Below, one piece after another: positions 1 to 8,449 of a stretch of 64,000 nucleotides of DNA. This DNA comes from Chryseobacterium sp. C-71 (lineage in GTDB: Bacteria > Bacteroidota > Bacteroidia > Flavobacteriales > Weeksellaceae): assembly GCF_020911865.1 (NCBI RefSeq), contig NZ_CP087131.1:4154001-4218000 (forward strand), given 5' to 3'. The first letter of the stretch is position 1. Each line of letters starts with the position of its first letter. The position numbers and the translations under genes were made by a program. The notes below the pieces were generated by a model that was given only the letters and a program-made list of their open reading frames with translations, was not told the origin of the DNA and did no database searches.

Positions 1-1
1 T

Positions 2-859
2 GTTTCTGATCGATTTTCTTTGCGTCCAGGAGCCAGACTTTCTGTAAGTGATACCTTCGATAATCAATTCAACTATTCGCTTTCTGCAAGATATAAAACT
101 TCTGAAAATTCAAATTTAAGAGGTGTATTCGGTACTGCAAACCGTTATCCCACCTATGACGAATTGTACACTTATTTTGTAAACGTCAATCACGACATTC
201 AGGGAAATCCTGATTTGAAACCGGAAAAAGGTTATTCTGCGGGCTTGTTTTGGGATCAGGGTTTTGATATTGGAAACGATTGGAAATTAAATTATAATCT
301 GGAAGCACTTTATGTAGATCTTAATGATAAGATCGAGAATGTAATGATTGTAAGACCATCTACTTACAAATACATGAATCTAGACAAGTACAGAAGTTTG
401 TTATTCGGAGCTAATGCCAATATTGTAAAAAATCAGTTTTCATTAGGTGTAAGAACCTCAGTGAATGGAATTTCTGTTTCTAAACAGGAGATGGAAGTAA
501 GTACTCCAAAAGATTTCCAGTACAACTTTCAGGCAGGTGCAAATGCGGGCTACAAGCTTACTGCTTCGAAAACAGCTTTTAATCTTTACTATAAATATAC
601 AGGACCGGCAAGAATCTATGTCATCGAGTCTGAAGCTTTTCGTCTTGCAAAAACTGATGGATTTCATATGATGGATTTTATTGTGAGCCAGCCCTTTTGG
701 AAAGATCGTCTGGAACTTGCAGTTGGGGTGAAAAATATATTTGATGTTACCACAATCAACAGCACCAATAGTACTGCTACAGGACACAATGCGGCAACTG
801 ACCGTCTGAATTTGTACTATGGCAGAAGCTATTTCGCAAGATTAATGTATCAATTTTAA
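2..859 (+). CDS. TonB-dependent outer-membrane receptor, C-terminal part (probable haem receptor)
   Basis: Only the C-terminal 285 residues or so are in the window; the frame is open to the left edge, so the gene starts outside. The protein alternates aromatic and polar residues as in an outer-membrane beta-barrel, contains the typical late-barrel phrase NPDLKPEKG (about residues 57-65 of the visible part), and ends in LMYQF with the terminal Phe used for barrel assembly. A TonB-dependent receptor of this type would bind a ligand at the surface and import it using TonB energy. The substrate is inferred to be haem from the neighbours: a HmuY-like lipoprotein 12 bases downstream, then a complete haem ABC importer and a HemS-like protein. 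The N-terminal plug and TonB box cannot be seen. Confidence 0.85.
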   Translation, partial: VSDRFSLRPGARLSVSDTFDNQFNYSLSARYKTSENSNLRGVFGTANRYPTYDELYTYFVNVNHDIQGNPDLKPEKGYSAGLFWDQGFDIGNDWKLNYNLEALYVDLNDKIENVMIVRPSTYKYMNLDKYRSLLFGANANIVKNQFSLGVRTSVNGISVSKQEMEVSTPKDFQYNFQAGANAGYKLTASKTAFNLYYKYTGPARIYVIESEAFRLAKTDGFHMMDFIVSQPFWKDRLELAVGVKNIFDVTTINSTNSTATGHNAATDRLNLYYGRSYFARLMYQF

Positions 860-871
860 AAATATAATATT

Positions 872-1987
872 ATGAAATATTTAAAATTACTTTTCCTTAT
901 TTTACTTGTTGCGGTGCAGTCTTGTGTTTCAGCAGATGAAGATCCGGTTTCTGTTGCTCCGCTTACGGGGTCTACTGCAGATCCTGAGGTTGGCGGAGCT
1001 ACTCAGCCAAATCAGGTGTGGGTTGATTTAAGCGATACTGATCCTGTAACAGGAAAACCTAAACTTAGCAATACGTTGAGAACAGATTGGGAACTTGGTT
1101 TTTATACGGGTAACGAATTCCGTGTGGTGATCAATGGTTCAATAGGAATGGCAGTTGCTAAAATCCCGAATGCTACAGACATCAATAATGTGAAATCTGC
1201 AGATGTTGCAAGCATGACTGGTGTTGTGAAGATCGGTACATTCACATCAACAAACTTAGCTTATATTGATAATCCTGACGGTAATTTTTTAAACCAGACT
1301 ACGGCAATTGCTGAAATTAAAGTAAATGATTCTGAAAACGGTGTGTACTTGGTCAATATGGGAAATGGCATCCCGACAGGTGCGGTTGCTCCGGGTTCTG
1401 TCTCACTTACAGGTGACCTTAGAGGATGGAAAAAAATTCAGGTCTTAAGAGCGAATAACGGATATCGATTGAGATATGCAGATTTGGATGACAGCCAGTA
1501 CAAAGAAATTACAATCACAAAAAATTCTGAATATAATTTTAATTTCTTCAGTCTTCAAAAAGGTCAGCAGGTCAATATACAACCAAAAAAAGACAATTGG
1601 GATTTTGTTTTTACCACCTTTACCAATGAAGTGTTTTTAGGACCAGGGCAAAGTGCAGGCAGTTACTTCTATGCAGATTTCATCCTTACTAATACAGCAA
1701 ATGGAGTGGGAGTATATCAGGTAGATGTACCACCCGGGCAAACATTAGATATGATCTATAATGATTTTAAACTGAGCAGTATCGATCAGTCTAAATTGAT
1801 TTTCAATGATCACAGAGCGCTCGGTGATAAATGGCGCACAACCACAGGTGCAAATGGCGCACAGACCTACAACAACAGATTTTTTGTTATAAAGGATGCA
1901 GAAGGGTTTTATTTTAAGATAAGATTTAATGCAATGACAAAAAATGGGGTGCGCGGCTATCCTAATTTCGAATTTGAACCTCTATAA
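872..1987 (+). CDS. HmuY-like haem-binding lipoprotein
   Basis: This 371-residue protein has a lipoprotein signal peptide (hydrophobic residues 4-16, lipobox ending VQSC, Cys18), so it should be lipid-anchored in the outer membrane. The segment around residues 60-85, with TDWELGFYTGNEFRVVINGS, matches the HmuY family pattern of a W-D/E-LGF-x(5)-R-x-NG motif. HmuY proteins of Bacteroidetes capture haem from host or environmental haemoproteins and pass it to the paired TonB receptor (HmuR). The gene lies 12 bases after the receptor gene and just before an ABC importer with haem-family features. It is longer than Porphyromonas HmuY (about 216 residues) and appears to hold a second, similar beta-rich half. 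Haem specificity is inferred from context. Confidence 0.8.
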   Translation: MKYLKLLFLILLVAVQSCVSADEDPVSVAPLTGSTADPEVGGATQPNQVWVDLSDTDPVTGKPKLSNTLRTDWELGFYTGNEFRVVINGSIGMAVAKIPNATDINNVKSADVASMTGVVKIGTFTSTNLAYIDNPDGNFLNQTTAIAEIKVNDSENGVYLVNMGNGIPTGAVAPGSVSLTGDLRGWKKIQVLRANNGYRLRYADLDDSQYKEITITKNSEYNFNFFSLQKGQQVNIQPKKDNWDFVFTTFTNEVFLGPGQSAGSYFYADFILTNTANGVGVYQVDVPPGQTLDMIYNDFKLSSIDQSKLIFNDHRALGDKWRTTTGANGAQTYNNRFFVIKDAEGFYFKIRFNAMTKNGVRGYPNFEFEPL

Positions 1988-2010
1988 TTAAAATCAAACA
2001 ATCAATAAAA

Positions 2011-2889
2011 ATGAAAAAATTCATCCTTACAGCTTCTATTCTTATGGCAGTTTACTCTTGCAAAAAAGAGTCGCAAAAACCTACAGAAAATAAAACTGAA
2101 GTTTCTTCTGAAACTCCGAAAACCAATAATAAAATTGTTTCTATCAGTGGCGGTATTACAGAAATTGTATCTGCTCTTGGGCACGAAAGCGAAATTGTTG
2201 CAACAGACGTTACAAGCACTTATCCTGAATCCTTAAAAGCTACGGCTAAAAATTTAGGTCACGTAAGATCAATGACGATTGAGCCGATCATGGCGGTGAG
2301 CCCAACTTTGATTTTAGCTTCTGATAAAGACATCAATCCTGATCTGTTAGGAAAAATCAAAGCTTCAGGAATCAAAACGGAACTGTTCAAACAAGAATTT
2401 ACCGTTGACGGAACTAAAAAATTAATTGCCGACGTTGCAAAAGCAATCGGAAATACAGATTATCAAAAACTGACAGATAAAATTGATGCAGATTTAAAAC
2501 AAGTACAGCCGATTGCTAAAAAACCAAAAGTATTGTTCATCTACGCAAGAGGAAATATGATGATGGTTTCAGGGAAAAATACACCAATGGCTGCATTAAT
2601 TGATCTTGCAGGTGGTGAAAACGCAATCAATGATTTTGAAGATTTCAAACCTTTAACTCCGGAAGCGGTGGTAAAAGCAAATCCTGATGTATTGTTCTTC
2701 TTCTCTACAGGTCTTGAAGGTTCTGGCGGAAACGAAGGTGCATTAAAAATGCCGGGTGTTTCTCAGACCAATGCTGGTAAAAACAAGAAGATTATTGCTA
2801 TGGACGGAGGTTTGGTTTCCGGTTTCGGTCCAAGATTAGGTGAGGCTGCAGTTGCATTAAACAAACTTTTAGTTGAAAGCACAAAGTAA
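2011..2889 (+). CDS. hmuT: Haem ABC transporter substrate-binding lipoprotein
   Basis: This 292-residue protein starts with a lipoprotein signal (lipobox VYSC, Cys17) followed by a Lys/Thr/Glu-rich linker. The body begins KIVSISGGITEIVSALGHES, the usual opening of cluster A-III periplasmic binding proteins (PF01497) used for haem, B12 and siderophores. It also has the typical elements LILASDKD (about 110), GGENAINDF (about 202) and the C-terminal LGEAAVALNKLL. It would receive haem in the periplasm and deliver it to the permease. The next gene begins inside its last codons (17-base overlap), so the two are translationally linked. The name hmuT rests on family plus neighbours. Confidence 0.85.
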   Translation: MKKFILTASILMAVYSCKKESQKPTENKTEVSSETPKTNNKIVSISGGITEIVSALGHESEIVATDVTSTYPESLKATAKNLGHVRSMTIEPIMAVSPTLILASDKDINPDLLGKIKASGIKTELFKQEFTVDGTKKLIADVAKAIGNTDYQKLTDKIDADLKQVQPIAKKPKVLFIYARGNMMMVSGKNTPMAALIDLAGGENAINDFEDFKPLTPEAVVKANPDVLFFFSTGLEGSGGNEGALKMPGVSQTNAGKNKKIIAMDGGLVSGFGPRLGEAAVALNKLLVESTK

Positions 2890-3913
2890 ATTATATTTTT
2901 ATATACTAATAAGTGTCCTTTTGCTGGTTGTTCTGGCAATTGGGGCACTTTATATCGGGGTCTATGATTTTAATGGTCTTTCTCCTTTTACAGTTTTAAG
3001 CCAATATATTTCAGGTGATCCAAATTTAGCACTAAGCGATAAATATGTCATTTGGGATGTTCGTGCAGCACGGGTTATTATGGCGATTCTCATAGGAAGT
3101 ATGCTTGCCGTTTCAGGAACGAGTCTGCAGGGTCTGTTCAAAAATCCTCTAGCAACCGGTGAAGCGATAGGTTTAACGTCAGGAGCGACTTTACTTGCCG
3201 CAATTGCAATTGTTTTAGGAGGGCATTTCAAAGAATATCTTCCTGAGATGGTTCAGTTTTCACTGACGGGTATTTCAGCTTTTATCGGAGCTTTACTAGC
3301 AATGATGCTGGTGTACAGAATCTCTACGAGTGCCGGAAAAACAAACGTTGTCATGATGTTGTTAAGCGGCGTTGCTATTACATCGATCGGATTTTCAATT
3401 ACAGGTTTTCTGATTTATATATCTAAAGACGAGCAATTGAGAGATCTTACCTTCTGGAATATGGGAAGTCTTGCCGCCGCAACCTGGACGAAAAACATCG
3501 TTCTTGCAGTGGTTATTGCAATTTCTTATGCTTTTTTACTTCCCAAAGGAAAGGCTTTGAATGCCATGATGTTGGGCGAAAGAGATGCACAGCATTTAGG
3601 AATCAATGTAGAAAGATTAAAGAAACAGATTGTCATTATTACCTCATTAATGGTGGGAACCTGCGTTGCATTTTCCGGGACGATTGGTTTTGTAGGTCTT
3701 ATTGTACCGTATATTTTGAGATTGTTATTTAAATCAAATTATACATTCATTTTGCCTCTGTCAGCAGTTTTGGGAAGTATTTTACTTCTCATTGCAGACA
3801 CCATCAGCAGAAGCATTGTAGCACCGTCAGAATTACCGATCGGTATTTTAACATCATTAATTGGCGGACCGATTTTCATCGCTATTTTAATTAAATTTAA
3901 AAAATCACTCTAA
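2873..3913 (+). CDS. hmuU: Haem ABC transporter permease, FecCD family
   Basis: A 346-residue polytopic membrane protein of the FecCD/BtuC family (PF01032), with about ten hydrophobic spans. Family motifs are RAARVIMAILIGSMLAVSG (about 65-83), LFKNPLATGEAIGLTSGA (about 89-105), and the late FVGLIVPYILRL (about 270) and IGILTSLIGGPIFI (about 322-335). The start is a TTG at 2873, inside the end of hmuT; no ATG lies upstream in frame before the first membrane span, so the rare start is the best choice. It forms the inner-membrane channel for haem with the ATPase encoded next. Its stop overlaps the next ATG by one base. Confidence 0.9.
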   Translation: MKAQSKLYFYILISVLLLVVLAIGALYIGVYDFNGLSPFTVLSQYISGDPNLALSDKYVIWDVRAARVIMAILIGSMLAVSGTSLQGLFKNPLATGEAIGLTSGATLLAAIAIVLGGHFKEYLPEMVQFSLTGISAFIGALLAMMLVYRISTSAGKTNVVMMLLSGVAITSIGFSITGFLIYISKDEQLRDLTFWNMGSLAAATWTKNIVLAVVIAISYAFLLPKGKALNAMMLGERDAQHLGINVERLKKQIVIITSLMVGTCVAFSGTIGFVGLIVPYILRLLFKSNYTFILPLSAVLGSILLLIADTISRSIVAPSELPIGILTSLIGGPIFIAILIKFKKSL

Positions 3914-4686
3914 TGTTAAAAGCACGTCAGATTGATTACAAGCATAAAGAATTTTTCATTCTGAATGATGTAGATGTCACTCTAGATCACGGAGACTTTC
4001 TCGCAATTGTCGGTCCCAACGGAGCCGGAAAATCGAGTTTGCTGAGTATTTTGGCGAATGAAGTAAAGCAGGGAAAACAGAAAATCATGTTTAAAAACAA
4101 AGAGATTTCCGAGTGGGAAGTTCGGGAATTATCGATGCATAAAGCAAAGTTTTCTCAGCACAACTCCAATGAAATTCCTTTGCAGGTAAAAGATGTGGTG
4201 ATGATGGGTAGGTATCCATATTTCGATTCACAGCCGAGAAAAGAAGATTTTGAAGCAATGAATAAGCACATGTACGAAACCGATGTCTATCATTTGAAAG
4301 AAAGAGATTACAATACGTTGTCGGGTGGTGAAAAACAACGGGTTCATCTTTCCAGAGTAATGGCGCAGGTAGAAAATGAGCTTGAAAAGAAATTAATTTT
4401 TCTGGATGAACCTCTGAATAATCTCGATGTTAAACATCAGTACAAAGCTTTGGAAATCATTAAAAAATTTACGCAAAAAGAAAATTCAGCGATTGTTGTT
4501 TTACATGATCTGAATTTGGCAGCACAGTTTGCAGATAAAATTTTATTGATGAAATCAGGAAAAGTTTCTGCGTACGGAACTCCGGAAGAAGTCTTTACAG
4601 CAGAAAATATTACGCAGGCATATAATTTCCCTTGTACGATTTGTCCGCACCCTGTCAACGCAAACCCAATGATTATTTTTGGATAA
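3913..4686 (+). CDS. hmuV: Haem ABC transporter ATP-binding protein
   Basis: A 257-residue ABC ATPase of the haem/iron-siderophore type. Visible motifs: Walker A GPNGAGKS (34-41), signature LSGGE (136-140), Walker B LIFLDEP (161-167) and the H-loop His198. The insertion FSQHNSNEIPLQVKDVVMMG is typical of HmuV proteins. It powers haem transport through the permease at the cytoplasmic face. The gene overlaps hmuU by one base (TAATG) and the next methyltransferase gene by one base as well, so all three are probably translated by coupled ribosomes. The C-terminal NFPCTICPHPVN contains two Cys residues, unusual for the family, and may bind metal; this last point is conjecture. Confidence 0.9.
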   Translation: MLKARQIDYKHKEFFILNDVDVTLDHGDFLAIVGPNGAGKSSLLSILANEVKQGKQKIMFKNKEISEWEVRELSMHKAKFSQHNSNEIPLQVKDVVMMGRYPYFDSQPRKEDFEAMNKHMYETDVYHLKERDYNTLSGGEKQRVHLSRVMAQVENELEKKLIFLDEPLNNLDVKHQYKALEIIKKFTQKENSAIVVLHDLNLAAQFADKILLMKSGKVSAYGTPEEVFTAENITQAYNFPCTICPHPVNANPMIIFG

Positions 4687-5336
4687 TGGAACAGAAAGAT
4701 TTAAAAATATTAGCACAGAATCTTGCCAACCCGCAAGGTCAAAAAGGCATTGAAATCGGCGAAATGATGAATGCCACCAACATCGGAATGACGCTCGAAA
4801 GTATTCATGCCTTATTGATTGAAGATAACGAGCATATTCTCGAAATCGGTCATGGAAATGCAGGTCACCTGAAAAGCTTTTTAAAAATTGCTAAAGATTT
4901 AAAATACACAGGAATCGACATCTCCGAAACCATGCACCAAGAAGCTAAAAATTTAAATTCTGAATTTAAAGATCAGGCTGAATTTGTCTTGTATGAAGGT
5001 GAAAAACTTCCGTTTCAAGATGAGGTTTTCGATAAAATATTTACCGTAAACACCGTTTATTTCTGGGGAAATCCTGTTGAATATTTAAATGAAATTCACA
5101 GGGTTCTAAAAGATAACGGAACCTTCGTTCTTACTTTCGGGCAGAAAGATTTCATGGAAACATTACCTTTCACAGCATACGATTTTACGCTGTACAGCAA
5201 TGATGAAATGCAAGAATTGATTTCCAAAAGTCATTTTAAAAGAATGAAAATCTCCGAAAAAGAAGAAGAAATTAAAAGCAAAACCGGAGACGGATTAATC
5301 AAAAGAAATTATACAGTTTTAACCATAAAAAAATAA
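4686..5336 (+). CDS. Class I SAM-dependent methyltransferase in the haem operon
   Basis: A 216-residue protein using the ATG at 4686, which overlaps the hmuV stop (TAATG); an upstream in-frame ATG at 4632 lies inside hmuV and is less likely. Motif I is ILEIGHGNAGH (about 51-61), followed by YTGIDISETM (motif Post I) and the Methyltransf_11 segment LPFQDEVFDKIFTVNTVYFW (motif II and III region). A class I Rossmann methyltransferase is clear; the substrate is not. Its tight placement between the haem ATPase and the HemS-like gene suggests a role in haem or tetrapyrrole handling, or in a linked metabolite, but that is only inferred from position. Confidence 0.85.
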   Translation: MEQKDLKILAQNLANPQGQKGIEIGEMMNATNIGMTLESIHALLIEDNEHILEIGHGNAGHLKSFLKIAKDLKYTGIDISETMHQEAKNLNSEFKDQAEFVLYEGEKLPFQDEVFDKIFTVNTVYFWGNPVEYLNEIHRVLKDNGTFVLTFGQKDFMETLPFTAYDFTLYSNDEMQELISKSHFKRMKISEKEEEIKSKTGDGLIKRNYTVLTIKK

Positions 5337-5340
5337 AATA

Positions 5341-6369
5341 ATGAGTACATTAGTTAACGAACTGAAAGAAAAATGGGAAGCTCTGAAAGCAGAAAACCCA
5401 CATTTGAGAATAAGAAATGCCGCAGAACAATTGGGGGTAAGCGAAGCAGAATTATTATTGACTAACGTAGGAGAAGGCGTTACCATTCTGAAACCTGAAT
5501 TTGCCAACATCTTAACCGAAGTTGAAAAATTAGGAAAAGTAATGGCCTTAACAAGAAACGACGAATGCGTACATGAGAGAAAAGGAACTTACTTAAACGG
5601 TGATTTCAGCAGTCCTCATGCGCAGCTTTTCGTAGGTGAAGATATCGACTTGAGAATTTTTCAAAATCACTGGAAATTTGCTTTTGCAGTGGTAGAAGGT
5701 GACAAAAAGAGCCTTCAGTTCTTCGGAAAAGACGGTTTGGCACTTCATAAAATATATTTAACGAAAGACAGCAATGTTGAAGCTTTTGATGTGCTAGCTA
5801 CTCAGTTTACAGCAGAAAACCAACCTCAAACTTTTGAATTCGAAGCAGTTGCTCCAAAAACTCCTGAAAAAGAAGATTCAGAAATTGATGCTGAAGGCTT
5901 CAAAAAAGCTTGGACAGAATTGAAAGACACTCACGATTTCTTCATGATGACCAGAAAGTTCGGAGTTTCAAGAACTCAGGCTTTGAGATTGGCTCCTGAA
6001 GGTTATGCTAAAAAAATAGACACTTCAAAAGTGGTTAATGTTTTGGAAGATGCGTCTGAAAAGAACCTTCCGATCATGATTTTCGTTGGAAACAGAGGAA
6101 TCATCCAGATTCATACAGGTGAAGTGAAGAAAACGATGTGGCATCAACAGTGGTTCAACGTGATGGATCCTGATTTCAACTTACACTTAGACGTTACCAA
6201 AATCGCTGAAGCGTGGATCGTGAAAAAACCAACCGAAGATGGTGAAGTAACCGCAATTGAAGTATTCAACAAAGAAGGTGATTTTATCGTTCAGTTCTTT
6301 GGAAAAAGAAAGCCGGGAATCCCAGAATTGCAGGAGTGGAAAGATCTTGTAGCAGATTTAGAAAAGTAA
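5341..6369 (+). CDS. hmuS: HemS/HmuS-family haem-handling (haemin-degrading) protein
   Basis: A 342-residue cytoplasmic protein made of two homologous halves (about 1-165 and 185-342), each starting with a helix and an RxxQAA/RxxQALRL-type segment (NAAEQLGVSEAEL; VSRTQALRLAPEG) as in HemS, ChuS, PhuS and HmuS. His79 in VHERKGTYL and His258 in IQIHTGEV are candidate haem contacts. Proteins of this family receive imported haem and pass it to a haem oxygenase or degrade it. The gene follows the methyltransferase by four bases and is the last gene before a strong hairpin terminator, so it ends the haem operon. The family is clear; whether this member degrades haem itself is unknown. Confidence 0.88.
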   Translation: MSTLVNELKEKWEALKAENPHLRIRNAAEQLGVSEAELLLTNVGEGVTILKPEFANILTEVEKLGKVMALTRNDECVHERKGTYLNGDFSSPHAQLFVGEDIDLRIFQNHWKFAFAVVEGDKKSLQFFGKDGLALHKIYLTKDSNVEAFDVLATQFTAENQPQTFEFEAVAPKTPEKEDSEIDAEGFKKAWTELKDTHDFFMMTRKFGVSRTQALRLAPEGYAKKIDTSKVVNVLEDASEKNLPIMIFVGNRGIIQIHTGEVKKTMWHQQWFNVMDPDFNLHLDVTKIAEAWIVKKPTEDGEVTAIEVFNKEGDFIVQFFGKRKPGIPELQEWKDLVADLEK

Positions 6370-6388
6370 TAATTAGATAATTTGATTG

Positions 6389-6421
6389 AGGCCGTTTTGT
6401 TTTTTCAAGGCGGCTTTTTTC
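6389..6421 (+). terminator. Rho-independent terminator of the haem operon
   Basis: An 11-bp stem with three G-T wobbles (AGGCCGTTTTG against CAAGGCGGCTT) and a T-rich loop is followed by a T run. It sits 20 bases after the hmuS stop. Confidence 0.8.
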
Positions 6422-6484
6422 TTAAGTTAAATTGTAAATTTGCTTAAAAGCAAAAGGGTCATGAAATTTCAATTTATACACTTA

Positions 6485-6569
6485 GTTTGTCATCCCGTAG
6501 GGATCTAAACCAAATTATTAGAGATTAAGCTGGAAAGATTCGAGTCTAGATCCCTACGGGATGACAAAC
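6485..6569. repeat. Long inverted repeat (26-bp arms), REP/MITE-like
   Basis: Arms at 6485-6510 and 6544-6569 are complementary in 25 of 26 positions, separated by 33 bases. The core is CATCCCGTAGGGATCT. It has no coding potential and no T run, so it is not a terminator. The repeat lies between the haem operon and the ChaN-like gene. I recall similar short elements as dispersed intergenic repeats in flavobacterial genomes, but only one copy is in this window. Confidence 0.8.
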
Positions 6570-6604
6570 ATGATGTTTATTAAAAACAATTAAAAAAAAT
6601 AAAA

Positions 6605-7477
6605 ATGAAAAATATTTTCATCGTCATATTATTAGTTAGTTTTTGTTCAATTAATGCACAAAATCTGAAAGCTTTCCAGTTTTACACTCAAAAAGGAAAG
6701 GAAATTAAAACCGATAAATTAGTCAATGAGCTGGCAGAGTATGACGTTATTTTTTTTGGTGAAAATCACAACAGCTCTATCAATCATTGGCTTCAGTTAA
6801 AAATTACAGAAGCTTTATTTGCAAAGAAAAACGGAAAGCTAATTTTAGGAGCCGAAATGTTTGAAAGAGACAATCAATCTCAGCTAGATAATTATCTAAA
6901 CGGAAAATTTGATGCTAAAACATTGAAAGATTCGGCCCGTCTCTGGAATAATTATGCAACAGATTACCAACCTTTGGTAGATTTTGCTAAAGACAAAAAG
7001 CTGAAATTCATCGCTACAAATGTTCCGAGAAGATATGCCTCCCAAACGGCAAAAGAAGGTTTGGAATCATTGAATAAATTAAGCGAAAAAGAGAAAACTT
7101 ATATCGCTCAACTCCCGATCAAAGTGACTTTAGAAACTCCTGGTTATCCTGAAATGAAAAAAATGATGGGTGATCACGCCGAAGGAACCAAAGTGATGAA
7201 TTTCATTTCTGCACAGGCCATCAAAGACGCAACCATGGCAGAATCAATCATGAAAAATTTTGAAGAAGGAAAGACTTTTATTCATTACAACGGAAATTTC
7301 CACAGTAAAGAATTTGGCGGAATTTACTGGTACATCAAACAGAAAAACCCGAATCTGAAGATAGCGGTCATCTCTGTTTTTGAATCTGAAGATGCTGAAT
7401 TAAAAATCCCTGAAAAAGATTATATCCCGACAGAATTCAATCTGATCATTCCTGTGGATATGACAAAAACTTATTAG
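6605..7477 (+). CDS. ChaN-family haem-binding protein, exported
   Basis: A 290-residue protein with a cleavable signal peptide (FIVILLVSFCSINAQ, cleavage about residue 19) and a ChaN/haem-binding uptake domain (PF04187). The family hallmark is YDVIFFGENHNSSINHWLQL (about 48-67), then GAEMFERDNQ, a central WNNYATDYQPLVDFAK and a late HYNGNFHSKEFGG. In Campylobacter, ChaN dimers bind two haems and link to outer-membrane iron uptake. Position next to the haem operon, though after its terminator and a repeat, supports a haem-linked role here. There is no lipobox Cys at the cleavage site (Cys15 is within the hydrophobic core), so it may be periplasmic and soluble. Confidence 0.85.
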   Translation: MKNIFIVILLVSFCSINAQNLKAFQFYTQKGKEIKTDKLVNELAEYDVIFFGENHNSSINHWLQLKITEALFAKKNGKLILGAEMFERDNQSQLDNYLNGKFDAKTLKDSARLWNNYATDYQPLVDFAKDKKLKFIATNVPRRYASQTAKEGLESLNKLSEKEKTYIAQLPIKVTLETPGYPEMKKMMGDHAEGTKVMNFISAQAIKDATMAESIMKNFEEGKTFIHYNGNFHSKEFGGIYWYIKQKNPNLKIAVISVFESEDAELKIPEKDYIPTEFNLIIPVDMTKTY

Positions 7478-7604
7478 AAGAATCAGGTGAAAAGGTTGAT
7501 AAACAAAGAAAATCGTAGATTTTCAAAACTAATGTGTTCTTTGTATGCAGAGCAAAAATAAAACTCTAAAGTGACTAATGTGTTAAAAATATTTGGTTAA
7601 AAGT

Positions 7605-7680
7605 CTCCCACAGATTTCACAGATTTACACTGATGATTTTATTTAGAAAAAATCTGCTCAATCAGTAAAATCTGCAAGAG
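7605..7680. repeat. Imperfect inverted repeat of the CAGATTT family, copy 1
   Basis: In the 322-base gap after the ChaN gene, arms 7605-7625 and 7660-7680 match as an inverted repeat in about 16 of 21 positions. The words CAGATTT and ATCTGC recur. A second, better-preserved copy is at 13497-13550 inside the trp operon. The rest of this gap holds only the hairpins at 7706 and 7746. Confidence 0.65.
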
Positions 7681-7705
7681 AAAAACATAGAATATATTCA
7701 ATAGG

Positions 7706-7726
7706 AACGGGCTTTAGCCCGTTTTT
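7706..7726 (+). terminator. Hairpin with T run after the ChaN gene
   Basis: AACGGGC and GCCCGTT form a 7-bp stem around TTTA, followed by five T. It could end transcription before the deformylase-like gene. The phrase GGGCTTTAGCCC is echoed by TGGCTTTAGCCA at 7746-7757, so this may also be part of a dispersed repeat. Confidence 0.5.
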
Positions 7727-7799
7727 AAATGAAAATAAATTCCAATGGCTTTAGCCAAAACCTAAAAACATCTTTATATTTGTTCAACATTCCAAGAAA

Positions 7800-8429
7800 A
7801 TGAAAAAACTCTCTTTACTCTTCATATTTTTCATCAGTTTCATCAACGCACAAAAACTGACCTCGACCGAAATTTCTTTAATCAATCAAGGTGATGTTAA
7901 AACCTTACTACCAATTTTTCAAACGACAGATTCTCATCAGCATACTACTTTATTAGATCAGTCAAAAGAAATTGATCCTACTGATCCAAATACTGCGATT
8001 TTGGTTGCAAGAATGAAAGAATCTCTTCTCTCAACTGATGGTGGTGTAGGAATTGCCGCACCACAAGTAGGAATCAACCGAAAAGTAATCTGGGTTCAGC
8101 GTTTTGACAAACAGGGCGAACCGTTAGAATATTTTATTAATCCCATAATTACATGGAAATCTGAACTTCAGAATCTTGGCCCTGAAGGTGATTTGTCAAT
8201 TCCAGAATTTCGTGGACAGTTTTACCGAAGCCAAGTCATTCAGCTTCAATATGTTGATTTAAAAGGACAAAAATATTCAGAAATTGTCGAAGGTTTTACT
8301 GCCGTAATTTTCCAGCACGAGATCGACCATCTTTTCGGAATTTTAATTTCAGATAAAAAAGAAAAAGAACTGAATGATGAGTATATAAAAGTGGATGCTT
8401 ATAAGAAGAGTGATTCTGTGAGGAGGTAA
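7800..8429 (+). CDS. Exported peptide-deformylase-like protein with Cys-to-Asp metal ligand change
   Basis: A 209-residue protein with a signal peptide (KKLSLLFIFFISFINA, cleavage near Ala17). It has the peptide deformylase fold motifs: motif 1 GVGIAAPQVG (82-91) and motif 3 HEIDH (173-177) with both zinc/iron-binding His and the catalytic Glu. Motif 2, normally EGCLS, reads EGDLS (129-133), so the Cys metal ligand is replaced by Asp131 (codon GAT at 8190-8192). Normal deformylase removes the formyl group from new proteins in the cytoplasm. An exported copy cannot do that for nascent chains, so this one probably has another substrate or is a secreted hydrolase; that is inference. The two other metal ligands are intact. 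Confidence 0.85.
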   Translation: MKKLSLLFIFFISFINAQKLTSTEISLINQGDVKTLLPIFQTTDSHQHTTLLDQSKEIDPTDPNTAILVARMKESLLSTDGGVGIAAPQVGINRKVIWVQRFDKQGEPLEYFINPIITWKSELQNLGPEGDLSIPEFRGQFYRSQVIQLQYVDLKGQKYSEIVEGFTAVIFQHEIDHLFGILISDKKEKELNDEYIKVDAYKKSDSVRR

Positions 8430-8449
8430 AATACATTTATTCAATAAAA

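Noticed and set aside
6485..6569. Inverted repeat as a CRISPR unit
   Set aside because: There is only one pair of arms, in opposite orientation, and no spacer series or cas gene.
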